A DNA stretch of 35,089 bases from the NCBI RefSeq assembly GCF_004000845.1, contig NZ_BIMA01000073.1:1-35089 (forward strand), read 5' to 3'. This DNA is from Paenibacillus koleovorans NBRC 103111 (GTDB taxonomy: Bacteria; Bacillota; Bacilli; Paenibacillales; NBRC-103111). The notes beneath the pieces are model-generated. The model searched no databases and had not been told where the DNA came from. It saw only the letters and a list, made by a program, of their open reading frames with translations. Shown here piece by piece: positions 7,068 through 15,329 of this stretch; positions within the stretch are counted from its first letter, which is position 1, and the number at the start of each line of letters is the position of its first letter. A program made the translations under genes and the position numbers.

Positions 7068-9164
7068 TTACCAAGCATCGCCGGGCCGCTTGATCGCGAC
7101 ATTATCGAAATGAGCTTTGCCGCCGTTCACGGAGAAGTCGTTGTGCCCCACATAGATGCTCACCTGATTCGACGCGTTGGCAGGCGAGGTGAACGACACG
7201 GAGTGCGTTTGCCAGGACGTATTCGAGAAATTGTAGCTTTGAAGCGTCGTACCGCTCGTCGCGTCCACGATCCATACTTTCCCTCCAGCCGCGCTGCCGT
7301 CCGTCTTGGCGTCGAAGGTGAGCACATAGCTGGTAGAAGCCATGTACCCGCTCCAGTTCTGATACGCCTTCTGCCAGGACGTCCCGTTCGAGACAAGCGT
7401 CAGTCCATATTTGCCGGCACGCTTATTGGAGCTGTCCAGATAGGCGGTGGCGGATGTGGCTTGCGAACGATTCCAGCGGACCGGTAATGTAGCATCGTTC
7501 TTGGAGGGCCATTCAAATCCTCGATTGGCCAGCTTGGCGGGATCCCATTCCATCAGCTTGGCAATGACGAGCGCCTCCAGTTTGCGGCTAGGGGTGAGGG
7601 GAGCGTATAGACCGGCTCCGATCTCCCAGACCGTTTTGTCGAATTGGGCCAGCTCCATCCAGCCCGGCATATCATACGTCCACATAAAGTCCTGGCAAGC
7701 GGAGCCCTGCGAGCCGTCTACGTAATTATGCAGAAGCGGGCTCGATGTCGACTGGTTCCAGACCAACTCCGTCAGCGTGCGGGAGAAGCGCTCCATGTCG
7801 GTAGCGTTGAACACTTGCCCCGCCTGGTATAGCTCTATTGCCACGCTCAGATCGAGATTGGCATGCGAGATATCCTCTTTTTTGGCGTCGAAGGACAGGT
7901 ATCCCCAAGAGTAGGCGGTTCCGGCTCCTGTAGAGACTGTGGCTAGATCGTTTTTGAAAAAGGTTCCCATTTTTTGCGCTTTGGTCAAGTAGCTGGAATT
8001 GCCGTTCAGTCCGTACATAATCGCCTGGAGCTCGGCCATGACCAGGAATTGATTGTAGGGAAGCGGGTTCAACACCGTAGCCGTCGAGAAAGTGTCGCGT
8101 GTGGTCGGCTCCCTGTAGTAGCCTTCTGTGGAGGAGACGTTCACCCATGTGTTGCCGACGTAGGAGCCCGAATCCTCCCATTTGGCCACGAGCTCGTTCT
8201 CTATAAACGTTTTGTAGGCATTGGCCGTTGTTGTATAGGAAGAAAGATTGGTCGAGTCGTCATAGACGAGCCGGATAAATTCCGCCATGACCGTTCCGAT
8301 AATGCCGTCGTGAAGGATATAAGGGTAGTAGGCCGAAACCGCGACATTGTCGAAATAGGCGATGCCCCCCGCAACGGTGTAATCGTTATGGGCGAGCCAG
8401 AGCTGCAAAGTATGTCCGGCCGAGCCGGGCGTGACGAAATCGAATTCCACCGGCGCCCATGCGGTATTGTCGAATACGACGCTGCCCAATATGGCGTTGC
8501 TGTTGGAGGCGTCCACTACATAAGCGCGTCCCTTGGCGGCCGAGCCGTTCGTTTTCGCGTCGAAGCGGACGTTATACTTTTTCCCGGGTTCATAAGTGCC
8601 CAAGGGCTGATAGAGCTTTTGCCAGGAAACGGCGTTTGTCTTGAGCACGAAGCCCTGGGTATCTCCGCCGCATACGGCGGTAGAGGGCTTGTAATCGCCG
8701 CTTGTTGCCGAGCGATAGGCCGTTGTTGAAGTGGACTGAGAGCGAGTCCAGCCAGCGGGCAGGGTAGCGTCGCCCGAGGCGGCGCTGGCAAATGTGCCGT
8801 TGGTCGCCAAGTTGGGCGAATACCATTTCGATTCCCAGCCGAGATAACCGTCTCCGTACAAATCTTGTGCATTGGATTTGACCCGGTTCGCACGCGTGAC
8901 GAACTTGTCCAGCCAGCCCGTATCCAGCGAAGACTGATACAGAGACAGGAAGCTGCGCAGCATATAGCTTTCCTGGAAGGCGAGCACCCCGGAGTCCAAG
9001 CTATAAGAAGTATCCGGATTGAGGGTGGAGCCGCCGGTTTCGAAAGCGACATACTTGTCGTACCACGGATTGCCGGATGCAAGAGCGGGCAGAGCGGAAG
9101 AGGACCAAATGCAGAGGGCGGCGGCGATCGCGAGCCCTTTTTTGAGCAATCGAATTTTCCTCAT
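7068..9164 (-). CDS. Secreted glycan-active protein with two carbohydrate-binding modules
   Basis: The 698-residue protein has a clear signal peptide (positive MRKIRLLKKG, hydrophobic core, ALA cleavage site near residue 29). Two related beta-sandwich modules of CBM4/9 type are visible at about 119-277 and 545-698. They share DATLP, W-x-RSQ, a YQ-containing W-Q-K stretch, FDAKT-GSAA, GHND or AHND, and a final FDNVA. The remaining segments (32-117 and 278-545) are helical and rich in aromatic residues, in the style of an (alpha/alpha) toroid lyase, hydrolase or epimerase, so the first module appears inserted into the catalytic part. No known enzyme family is recognised with confidence. It has a good AAAAGGAGA site, follows the oxidoreductase gene by 30 nt and is probably in the same operon. 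Confidence 0.8.
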   Translation of the reverse strand: MRKIRLLKKGLAIAAALCIWSSSALPALASGNPWYDKYVAFETGGSTLNPDTSYSLDSGVLAFQESYMLRSFLSLYQSSLDTGWLDKFVTRANRVKSNAQDLYGDGYLGWESKWYSPNLATNGTFASAASGDATLPAGWTRSQSTSTTAYRSATSGDYKPSTAVCGGDTQGFVLKTNAVSWQKLYQPLGTYEPGKKYNVRFDAKTNGSAAKGRAYVVDASNSNAILGSVVFDNTAWAPVEFDFVTPGSAGHTLQLWLAHNDYTVAGGIAYFDNVAVSAYYPYILHDGIIGTVMAEFIRLVYDDSTNLSSYTTTANAYKTFIENELVAKWEDSGSYVGNTWVNVSSTEGYYREPTTRDTFSTATVLNPLPYNQFLVMAELQAIMYGLNGNSSYLTKAQKMGTFFKNDLATVSTGAGTAYSWGYLSFDAKKEDISHANLDLSVAIELYQAGQVFNATDMERFSRTLTELVWNQSTSSPLLHNYVDGSQGSACQDFMWTYDMPGWMELAQFDKTVWEIGAGLYAPLTPSRKLEALVIAKLMEWDPAKLANRGFEWPSKNDATLPVRWNRSQATSATAYLDSSNKRAGKYGLTLVSNGTSWQKAYQNWSGYMASTSYVLTFDAKTDGSAAGGKVWIVDATSGTTLQSYNFSNTSWQTHSVSFTSPANASNQVSIYVGHNDFSVNGGKAHFDNVAIKRPGDAW

Positions 9165-9194
9165 TACGATATCTCCTTTTATCCTATTGGATGG

Positions 9195-10118
9195 TTAGAG
9201 CGGGATCCATTGCCCGGCATTTTGACGGCTGGCGTTGGCCGACTCCAGAAAACGCACGATTTCCAGGGAAAGCGAGAGGAGGACGGGAGCGGCTCCGCCT
9301 TCGGCCATATGCAAGAAGTCTATGAGTAACTGCTGATACGCTTCGGAAGACTGCTGTCCGAGTATATCCACGGACACAGCTCCTTCAGGGCGGTGGAGCA
9401 AGGCGTGGAACTTGGGGCAGCCGGCGCGGTTCCCGCGTACGGTTCCGATGCGGCCGTCTTCCCATAGGCCCGTGACCCACTCGTGCTGCTCGGTCGAGAC
9501 AGCCGATACTTGCTTGCATCCGGGCCCCATGACGGCAAATAACACCTCGACGGTATGAATGCCGTACCAGAACAACCCGTTCTGAGTCGGCTCAAGCGAC
9601 ATGGGCCCGCTGATGTCGGCGCCGAACCAGCCTCCCGACGGCTCGTTGTCCAGGACGAGCCGAAGCGGAGGCCCGTACCGAACGGCCGAACAAGTAAACA
9701 TCGGCATGCCGTATTGCTCGGACAACCGGATCATTTCCAGGGCGTCTTCGGCTTGCAGGGCGAACGGTTTGTCGACATAGACCGGTTTGCCGTAGGGGGC
9801 GATGGCGGCAATCAGCTCCCGGTGGGAGCGGCCGTCTACCGCGGTCAGCAGGATGGCGTCGCAGGAGGCGGCTACTTCCTCCGGGGTATCCAGCAACCGG
9901 ATGCCGAAGCGGTCTTGAAGCTCGGCCGCAATGCCCGGCACGCGAGACCAGCTCAAGTCGAAGTCCGGCGACCCGCCCGCATAGGCGACCGTCACCGTGC
10001 CGCCCGGCACGTGGCAACGATGCGCAGGGTCGTTCAGCATCGAAGCGAACGTCGTGCAGTGGGACGTGTCAAGGCCAATCATGCCAATTCGCAAGGGAGT
10101 CGCGGTCATGATATACAA
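9195..10118 (-). CDS. Gfo/Idh/MocA-family oxidoreductase
   Basis: The 307-residue cytoplasmic protein has an N-terminal Rossmann fold (RIGMIGLDTSH, residues 10-20) and the family's catalytic-type motif VDKPFAL (115-121, DKP in place of the usual EKP). Members oxidise or reduce sugars, inositols and sugar derivatives with NAD(P). It is shorter than the common 340-380 residues, mainly in the C-terminal domain. The start is either TTG at 10118 (AAGGAAGGGG about 6 nt upstream) or ATG at 10109, three codons in. Either start lies within the end of the NagA-like gene, suggesting translational coupling. The substrate is unknown; the context suggests an amino-sugar- or cyclitol-like compound. Confidence 0.87.
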   Translation of the reverse strand: MYIMTATPLRIGMIGLDTSHCTTFASMLNDPAHRCHVPGGTVTVAYAGGSPDFDLSWSRVPGIAAELQDRFGIRLLDTPEEVAASCDAILLTAVDGRSHRELIAAIAPYGKPVYVDKPFALQAEDALEMIRLSEQYGMPMFTCSAVRYGPPLRLVLDNEPSGGWFGADISGPMSLEPTQNGLFWYGIHTVEVLFAVMGPGCKQVSAVSTEQHEWVTGLWEDGRIGTVRGNRAGCPKFHALLHRPEGAVSVDILGQQSSEAYQQLLIDFLHMAEGGAAPVLLSLSLEIVRFLESANASRQNAGQWIPL

Positions 10119-11280
10119 GTGCCCCTTCCTTATAGGTGTTGACTATATGCAGAGAACAGTCTGCTCGCTTGCGAAACAAGACGAGATCGGCCGGGGCGCC
10201 GACGGTCAGACCGTGTTTCGCATCGATTCCAATGAATGCGGCGGGCGTCACCGAGCACATGTTCCAGGCTTTGCCGAGGCTGGACAGTCCGGTACGGACC
10301 AAGTGCCGGATGACGGCCGGCTGCATTTGCGCCGAGCCGGCGAGGAAGGCCGGGTTGGCGGCCAGATGCAGCCGGCCCTCCGGCGTCAAGCGTACCCGTC
10401 CGCCGGCATCGGTTTCATATTCGCCGGGAGGAAGCCCGCTGACGAATGAAGCGTCCGTCGTCACAAGCAGCCGTTCCTCTTTGACCTTCATCATCACGTT
10501 CAACACCGATTCCGGCAGATGATGCCCGTCGGCAATGACGCTGGCCCAGAGCCGGTCTTCGGCTAACTGCTCCCAAATGTAGTTCGGGTGGCGCGGCAGC
10601 ATAAGATGGGAGCCGTTGCCCAGGTGGGTGGACAGCTGTGCGCCGGCATCCGCAGCGCGGCGGATTTGCTTCGGTGTCGCAGCGGTATGCCCGATCGCGA
10701 CCTTCACCCCCGAGAGAACGCAGCTCCGAATGAACTTGTCGCTCTCGGGCCATTCCGGCGACAGCGTCAGCAGCTTGATCCGCCCCTCCGCCGCTTCCTG
10801 CCAGGCGCAGAACAGCTCCCAATCCGGCGGACGGATGAAGGCTTTCCCATGAACGCCTCTCGGTCCGTCCTCCGGAGAGAGGAACGGGCCTTCCAGTTGG
10901 ATGCCCTGTATCGCTCGCTCTGCATCGGGGTCTTGACGGCAACAGCTGGCGATCACGCTAAGGGAATGAGCGATCGATTCCGGCTCATGGGTCACAATGG
11001 TTGGGTAGTAGGACGTTACCCCTTCTCTCCAGAGCAATCGGCTCACTTCGGAGAACAACCGCTCGGATACCGGAGGGGTTGTAAAATCACGCCCTGCGAA
11101 CCCGTTGATCTGGATATCCACGAAGCCGGGACCGATGTATAGCCTCTCCTCGGAAGAGCAGGCATGATCCCGGGGGTCCAGCTCCTCTATGGCCGTGAGC
11201 CTGCCGTTCTCGATGGCAACCGATACGGGGGCCGAGCTCTCGTAATGCCAAGCGGTCAACCGCTCCGTACGCTCAGCCAT
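10069..11280 (-). CDS. N-acetylglucosamine-6-phosphate deacetylase-like amidohydrolase
   Basis: The 403-residue member of the NagA branch of the amidohydrolase superfamily has PGFVDIQINGFAG (51-63), LEGPFLSPEDGPRGVHG with metal ligand Glu130, IGHTAA with His198, STHLGNGSH with His219, and TTDAS with catalytic Asp276. NagA removes acetate from N-acetylglucosamine 6-phosphate. Here the HLFNAM-type motif is replaced by HLGNGS and no nagB or phosphotransferase gene is nearby, so it may act on another N-acyl sugar. I therefore give no gene symbol. The ATG has a GGAAGGTGG site. The gene overlaps both neighbours (25 nt upstream, about 40-50 nt downstream), so it is a tight operon member. Confidence 0.87.
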   Translation of the reverse strand: MAERTERLTAWHYESSAPVSVAIENGRLTAIEELDPRDHACSSEERLYIGPGFVDIQINGFAGRDFTTPPVSERLFSEVSRLLWREGVTSYYPTIVTHEPESIAHSLSVIASCCRQDPDAERAIQGIQLEGPFLSPEDGPRGVHGKAFIRPPDWELFCAWQEAAEGRIKLLTLSPEWPESDKFIRSCVLSGVKVAIGHTAATPKQIRRAADAGAQLSTHLGNGSHLMLPRHPNYIWEQLAEDRLWASVIADGHHLPESVLNVMMKVKEERLLVTTDASFVSGLPPGEYETDAGGRVRLTPEGRLHLAANPAFLAGSAQMQPAVIRHLVRTGLSSLGKAWNMCSVTPAAFIGIDAKHGLTVGAPADLVLFRKRADCSLHIVNTYKEGALVYHDRDSLANWHDWP

Positions 11281-12527
11281 TCGGCCACCTTCCCGATGCC
11301 GGCGGCGATTTCATCGGCGTCCTCGTCTGTTAGGAGCGGACTGATCGGGACGAACACGGTACGCGGGATCAGGTTTTCCGCCGTCGGGCATAGTCCGTCC
11401 CGGTAAACGACCGGCTTCTTGAACGGATAGCTGAACGGGAAATTGTCGCGTTCGATAGTACGCTGATGCCAAATTTGCGGTTGCTTGTATACGGGTTGGC
11501 CGCCGTACAAAACAAAGCTGTTGATATTCTCGGCCTGCAGGGCGTATGAGAACCGTTCAGCTTCGGCGGCATCGGGCAGAATCAGGCCCAAGTTGGAGCC
11601 AAGGTCGCCCGATTCGTCGGGGGAGTAGCGGAATTCCAGCCCCTCGTGGCGGGAGGACAAGGCGGCTCGAATCTGCTTGTGATGCTTTCGCATCGACTGG
11701 GTGATCGTATCCAGCTTGCTCCACTGCTCCAGCATGACCGAACCGGTAAGCTCGCTCATCCTGTAATTTTGACCGGCAAATGCACCGAGTTCGTCAGGGG
11801 AGTCGAAGCCGTATCGGGTTCTCTCGCGAAGGCTGCCTTGATCGTGGTAACGAACCGCACGCTCGAAATAATCGGCACGCTTCATAACGACTGCGCCTCC
11901 CTCGCCGGCGGTAATCACCTTGTTCATCTGGAAGCTGAAGGCGCCTGCGTCGCCAATCGTCCCTTGATAACGGCCCCGGTAAACGACCCCGCACGATTGA
12001 GCGACATCCTCGATAACGGCAATTCCGTGTTTGCGGCCAAAAGCCATAATGGGATCCATATCACAGGGGGTCCCCAGAATCGGCACCGCGATAATCGCCT
12101 TTACTTCCTCGTCCATCGCCGCCTCCAACGCCAAGGGGTCGATGTTGAGGGAGCGATCGATATCGGCGAATACGGGCACCGCGTTGCAGCAAATGACGGC
12201 CGTCGCCGTCGCCAGGAAGGTGTTGGCGGGGACGATAACCTTGTCTCCCGCCCCTACGCCAACGGCGCGCAAGGCGACGATCAGCGCAGCCGTGCCGGAT
12301 GTAACGCCCAGCGCGTAGGGAACTCCCAGCTTGTCGCGCATCGCATTCTCCAGCTGCAGAACGGTATGCTGAGGATTCGCCCCGTAATAACGAAAGGGGG
12401 ATTGGGCTTGAATAATCCGCTCGCTGGCGGCCCGCTCCTCCTCTCCGAAAAGCATGGCGCCAGGATAATTGGGGGGGAGCGGCTGTTTCCTGGCGGGAGT
12501 ACCGCCGTGAATAGCTAGAATGGACAT
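11256..12527 (-). CDS. DegT/DnrJ/EryC1/StrS-type PLP aminotransferase
   Basis: The 423-residue fold-type I PLP enzyme has the family motifs VTSGTAALIVAL (75-86), VIPANTFLATA, EDVAQSCG with Asp174 for the pyridine nitrogen, and FSFQMNKVITAGEGG with the Schiff-base Lys203. Such enzymes add an amino group to keto-sugars or keto-cyclitols, or run in reverse. The N-terminal IHGGTPAR is like that of StrS/aminocyclitol-type members. A GGAGGT site precedes the ATG. It follows the creatininase-family gene by 59 nt and overlaps the NagA-like gene. It is the best evidence that the pathway handles an amino sugar or aminocyclitol. The actual substrate cannot be read from the sequence. Confidence 0.9.
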   Translation of the reverse strand: MSILAIHGGTPARKQPLPPNYPGAMLFGEEERAASERIIQAQSPFRYYGANPQHTVLQLENAMRDKLGVPYALGVTSGTAALIVALRAVGVGAGDKVIVPANTFLATATAVICCNAVPVFADIDRSLNIDPLALEAAMDEEVKAIIAVPILGTPCDMDPIMAFGRKHGIAVIEDVAQSCGVVYRGRYQGTIGDAGAFSFQMNKVITAGEGGAVVMKRADYFERAVRYHDQGSLRERTRYGFDSPDELGAFAGQNYRMSELTGSVMLEQWSKLDTITQSMRKHHKQIRAALSSRHEGLEFRYSPDESGDLGSNLGLILPDAAEAERFSYALQAENINSFVLYGGQPVYKQPQIWHQRTIERDNFPFSYPFKKPVVYRDGLCPTAENLIPRTVFVPISPLLTDEDADEIAAGIGKVAEWLSVRSG

Positions 12528-12586
12528 AAATGGACCTCCAATAAAGTAGCGATAGTGGTTGCTGGGTGCTGTCTGTCTTCGTTGGG

Positions 12587-13348
12587 CTACCGAGGCCGCA
12601 GTCGATGAAATGCGGTTTCTACCTTATCCAAGTACTGCAAGGCGGCTTCTTCGATGGAGCGCAGCACGGCTTCCCCCTTCTCGGTCGAGGCGAGCTCGGG
12701 ACGACCCCAAACTCCGCTGCGGGTCAACTCTGACGTGTCGAAGTAATCCATGTATTCCCGGGGATAAGGTGCATCCATGCAGTCTGCCTCTACTTCATGG
12801 ACGAGCTCCGGGTACAAATGCAGCATAAGCGAGGTCTCCATCTCGCCGGCATGAATGTCGCAATCAGGCTGTTCGAGATGGCCGACATATGCGGAGGAGA
12901 CATGAGTCAGCTCCAGCAATACGGTCGCCAGCTGGGGGTAGTCGCGGTTCAATTGCCTGACCGTCGGTTTCAGTATCCAGTTCCCGCCGTGAACGCTTAG
13001 TACGATCAGTCGGCGGAAGCCGGAGCTTGCCGCGCATTCGGCCATATCCTCCACGAGTCGGCCCAAAGTAGCGGCGCGCACATAGACGGTTCCTTTGCGG
13101 AGCCTGTGTTCGATGGAAGACGAAATCGGCATGGCGGGAAGCACATAAGCCCCCAAAACCTCGCCGATTCGATCCGCCCATTGTTGGACCAGCAGCCAAT
13201 CGGTTCCGAGAGGGAGATGCCCGCCATGCTGCTCGATGGCGCCAATCGGCAAGATCATCGTATCGCACGTCGCTTCCTCAAGCTCGGTTGCCGTGTTGCG
13301 GCACGTCAGCTTGGTAGGGTTTCGGCGCTCACTGGGCCCGGTTGCCAT
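12587..13348 (-). CDS. Creatininase-family amide hydrolase
   Basis: The 253-residue protein has the binuclear metal motifs of the creatininase/ArfB/MftE family: GAIEQHGGHLPLGTDW (Glu39, His41, Asp50), VHGGN (His120) and HAGEMETS (166-173). Members hydrolyse cyclic or linear amides, and some act in biosynthesis rather than creatinine breakdown. It is the first gene of the minus-strand operon. The ATG has an AAAGGAGG site, and the leader carries a 7-bp palindrome (13362-13377) and an operator-like site (13392-13409). A role in creatinine metabolism is unlikely from this context. The substrate is more likely an amide in the same sugar pathway (inference). Confidence 0.88.
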   Translation of the reverse strand: MATGPSERRNPTKLTCRNTATELEEATCDTMILPIGAIEQHGGHLPLGTDWLLVQQWADRIGEVLGAYVLPAMPISSSIEHRLRKGTVYVRAATLGRLVEDMAECAASSGFRRLIVLSVHGGNWILKPTVRQLNRDYPQLATVLLELTHVSSAYVGHLEQPDCDIHAGEMETSLMLHLYPELVHEVEADCMDAPYPREYMDYFDTSELTRSGVWGRPELASTEKGEAVLRSIEEAALQYLDKVETAFHRLRPR

Positions 13349-13361
13349 AAATTCCTCCTTT

Positions 13362-13377
13362 CTGTCCGAACGGACAG
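13362..13377. promoter_or_regulatory. Palindrome in the creatininase-gene leader
   Basis: CTGTCCGAACGGACAG has perfect 7-bp arms around AA and sits just upstream of the AAAGGAGG site at 13352-13359. It could be a second operator or an RNA hairpin affecting translation. Confidence 0.4.
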
Positions 13378-13391
13378 TTAGTAATTATCTA

Positions 13392-13427
13392 GTTATTATC
13401 TTATTATCATGATGTACTTTTGGTCAA
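13392..13427 (-). promoter_or_regulatory. Operator-like site and weak promoter of the minus-strand operon
   Basis: On the minus strand TGATAATAAGATAATAAC (13409-13392) differs at one base from the site at 13491-13508. A TTGACC (13427-13422) with 18-nt spacing to TAAGAT (13403-13398) would put the operator over the -10. Confidence 0.45.
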
Positions 13428-13457
13428 TCTCTTTATTTATTCGTTGCGAATGGTTAG

Positions 13458-13508
13458 GTTATTGACAGTAATAACAACATGAATATAAAATGATAACAAG
13501 ATAATAAC
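13458..13508 (+). promoter_or_regulatory. Lipoprotein-gene promoter framed by two operators
   Basis: TTGACA (13462-13467), 16 nt of spacer and TATAAA (13484-13489) form a good sigma-A promoter about 90 nt before the lipoprotein ATG. A perfect inverted repeat GTTATT-N6-AATAAC (13458-13475) covers the -35, and TGATAACAAGATAATAAC (13491-13508) begins directly after the -10. This is a classic repression layout. Confidence 0.6.
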
Positions 13509-13577
13509 AACATGTGTCTCGGAATGGGAACAAGCGCCATTCTTATGAATTGATTTGATTCAAGGGGGAGAAGCAAA

Positions 13578-15194
13578 ATGAAATGGTTGAAAACGCTTTT
13601 AATCGGATCGATGGCAGGCACACTGGCCCTAACCGGCTGCTCGTCGGGAGGCTCTAAGGACGGCGCTGGCGCGTCGGCGACACCTTCGTCGTCATCGTCT
13701 TCGGCACCTCAGGGAACTGCCAAGCAGGAAAAGTTGAAGCTCAGCTTCTTTTTGTACGGGGCCAACAATGCCGTTCTGCCTAGCGGACAAGAAGACTTCG
13801 TCCGAGCGAAAATCGAGGAAAAGTTCAACGTGGAGCTCGTCGTGGAGAATATGACGGCTTCGACCGAACGCAAGACCAAGCTTACGGCCCGCATCGCTTC
13901 CGGCAGCGACGCGCCTGATTTGTTCCTCGTCTCGGGCACCGAGTCAGGCGAATTCATTACGCAGGGTGTCGTAGCCGACCTATCCGCTTATCTGAAGCCG
14001 GATAAAATGCCGAACTATTTCAAGTGGGTTACTTCCGAGGAATTGGGTCGATTCCAGATCCCTAAAAACTTCAATCGGGCTCCCATTCCCGTCGCCCCTA
14101 ACAGCTACCCTTCCTATTGGATCCGCAAAGACTGGCTCGATAAGCTGAATTTGAAGGTTCCGACCAGCTATGAGGAATTGACCAGCGTCATGCAAGCGTT
14201 CTCCAAAAACGATCCCGACGGGAACGGCAAACCGGACACTTACGGCTACAGCCAAGCCGGCAACGGTACGAACGTGCTTGCTTATGCGCCTCAGTTCAAG
14301 AAGCATGGGCTGATCGGAGGGGCGTTCCTCGATAAAGACAACAATTTGCACGATGTGTATTCCGATCCGAAGATGGGGGCTGTGCTGGATGATCTGCGCG
14401 CCTGGATCAAGGATGGACTCGTCGACCCGGACTGGTTCCTGAGCAACGCGGCGAAAGTGAAGGAGAAGTTCGAGCAGGGCCGCATCGGCATGGTGTGGCT
14501 GAACGACGCGCGGATAGACGGATTTGAGTCGACTCCGGGCAACTATGCTACCAATCTGAAGAAGATCGTGCCAACCGCCCAAATCATTCCGATTCATCCG
14601 TTCCCCGGTACGCCGAACTGGGTGGGGAATTTGCCTAACACAGCGTTTCTGGTCAACAAAGCGACGGCTGACAAAGAACCGGCTAAGGTGCAGCGCATCA
14701 TGCAAATTCTGGATTGGCTGGCGAGCGAGGAAGGGTACTTGCTGACCCACTACGGCATTCAGAACAAACACTATACGAAAACCGGCAACAAAATCGTCCT
14801 GAATCCGGACACGTTCAAAGCCGAAATTGTGAACAAAGGAAACTTTCTGTCCGTCTGGGGCTTCATGACGCCCGAATATCCATCCAAGCTGAATATGGAG
14901 GTGGAAGATCCGGCGCTTACCGAGAACGACCGCCAAGCTTTGAAGACGATTGGCTCCTGGCCGAACGCGCAAGGCTTCGGAACAAGCGTCGTGCCGCCGG
15001 CAGGCGTGAATTTGGCCGACTTCCGGACTCCGTTGTACAAAGCTCACGCCACACTGCTCTTCGATGAGAAAGATGCTTCCAAATGGCCGTCCATACGTGA
15101 AGAGCTGCTTACGAAATACAAAGGCCGCGAAATCTTCGAGGCTTATGTACAACAAATGCGGGCGGTCGGCATCCAAGTGAACGACTTCAAATAG
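13578..15194 (+). CDS. Extracellular solute-binding lipoprotein (LplA-like, family 1)
   Basis: The 538-residue protein has a lipoprotein signal peptide with lipobox LTGC (Cys21) and a Ser/Ala-rich linker, so it is anchored outside the membrane. The body is a large LplA/YtcQ-like sugar-binding domain (PSYWIRKDWLDKLNLKVPTS). It includes the Ca-loop-like NDPDGNGKPDTYG typical of this group in Paenibacillus. Such proteins deliver oligosaccharides to ABC permeases of the LplB/YtcP type. None is present here: a terminator follows at once and the next gene is ald. It must use permeases encoded elsewhere or serve another role. An AAGGGGGAG site precedes the ATG. Divergent from the minus-strand operon and sharing its operator motif. 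Confidence 0.93.
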   Translation: MKWLKTLLIGSMAGTLALTGCSSGGSKDGAGASATPSSSSSSAPQGTAKQEKLKLSFFLYGANNAVLPSGQEDFVRAKIEEKFNVELVVENMTASTERKTKLTARIASGSDAPDLFLVSGTESGEFITQGVVADLSAYLKPDKMPNYFKWVTSEELGRFQIPKNFNRAPIPVAPNSYPSYWIRKDWLDKLNLKVPTSYEELTSVMQAFSKNDPDGNGKPDTYGYSQAGNGTNVLAYAPQFKKHGLIGGAFLDKDNNLHDVYSDPKMGAVLDDLRAWIKDGLVDPDWFLSNAAKVKEKFEQGRIGMVWLNDARIDGFESTPGNYATNLKKIVPTAQIIPIHPFPGTPNWVGNLPNTAFLVNKATADKEPAKVQRIMQILDWLASEEGYLLTHYGIQNKHYTKTGNKIVLNPDTFKAEIVNKGNFLSVWGFMTPEYPSKLNMEVEDPALTENDRQALKTIGSWPNAQGFGTSVVPPAGVNLADFRTPLYKAHATLLFDEKDASKWPSIREELLTKYKGREIFEAYVQQMRAVGIQVNDFK

Positions 15195-15207
15195 CGGCTT
15201 TGCCAAG

Positions 15208-15245
15208 CCTCCCATTCCGTTCAATTCGCGGTGGGAGGTTTTTTT
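15208..15245 (+). terminator. Intrinsic terminator after the lipoprotein gene
   Basis: CCTCCCA (15208-15214) pairs with TGGGAGG (15232-15238), extended inward by CCG/CGG, and is followed by seven T. Confidence 0.88.
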
Positions 15246-15316
15246 CTGTGAGATAGCGAAGTATAGTACCCAGCCATACAAGAAAACCTAAGCAAGGCGA
15301 ATAACCGCGCAATCGA

Positions 15317-15329
15317 ATGCTCTGAGCAT
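15317..15329. promoter_or_regulatory. Palindrome upstream of ald
   Basis: ATGCTCTGAGCAT is a perfect inverted repeat around one base, right next to TATACAAT (15332-15339), which could be the ald -10. No good -35 is seen, so ald may depend on an activator bound here. Weak evidence. The rest of the 15246-15380 gap shows nothing else. Confidence 0.28.

Noticed and set aside
3558-15194. Integrated phage or transposon as the source of the island
   Set aside because: No integrase, transposase, terminal repeats or attachment-site duplication could be seen; only gene-order interruption supports insertion.
13980-15281. 433-codon minus-strand open frame opposite the lipoprotein gene
   Set aside because: The plus-strand gene has a signal peptide, lipobox, promoter and terminator; the antisense frame has none of these.
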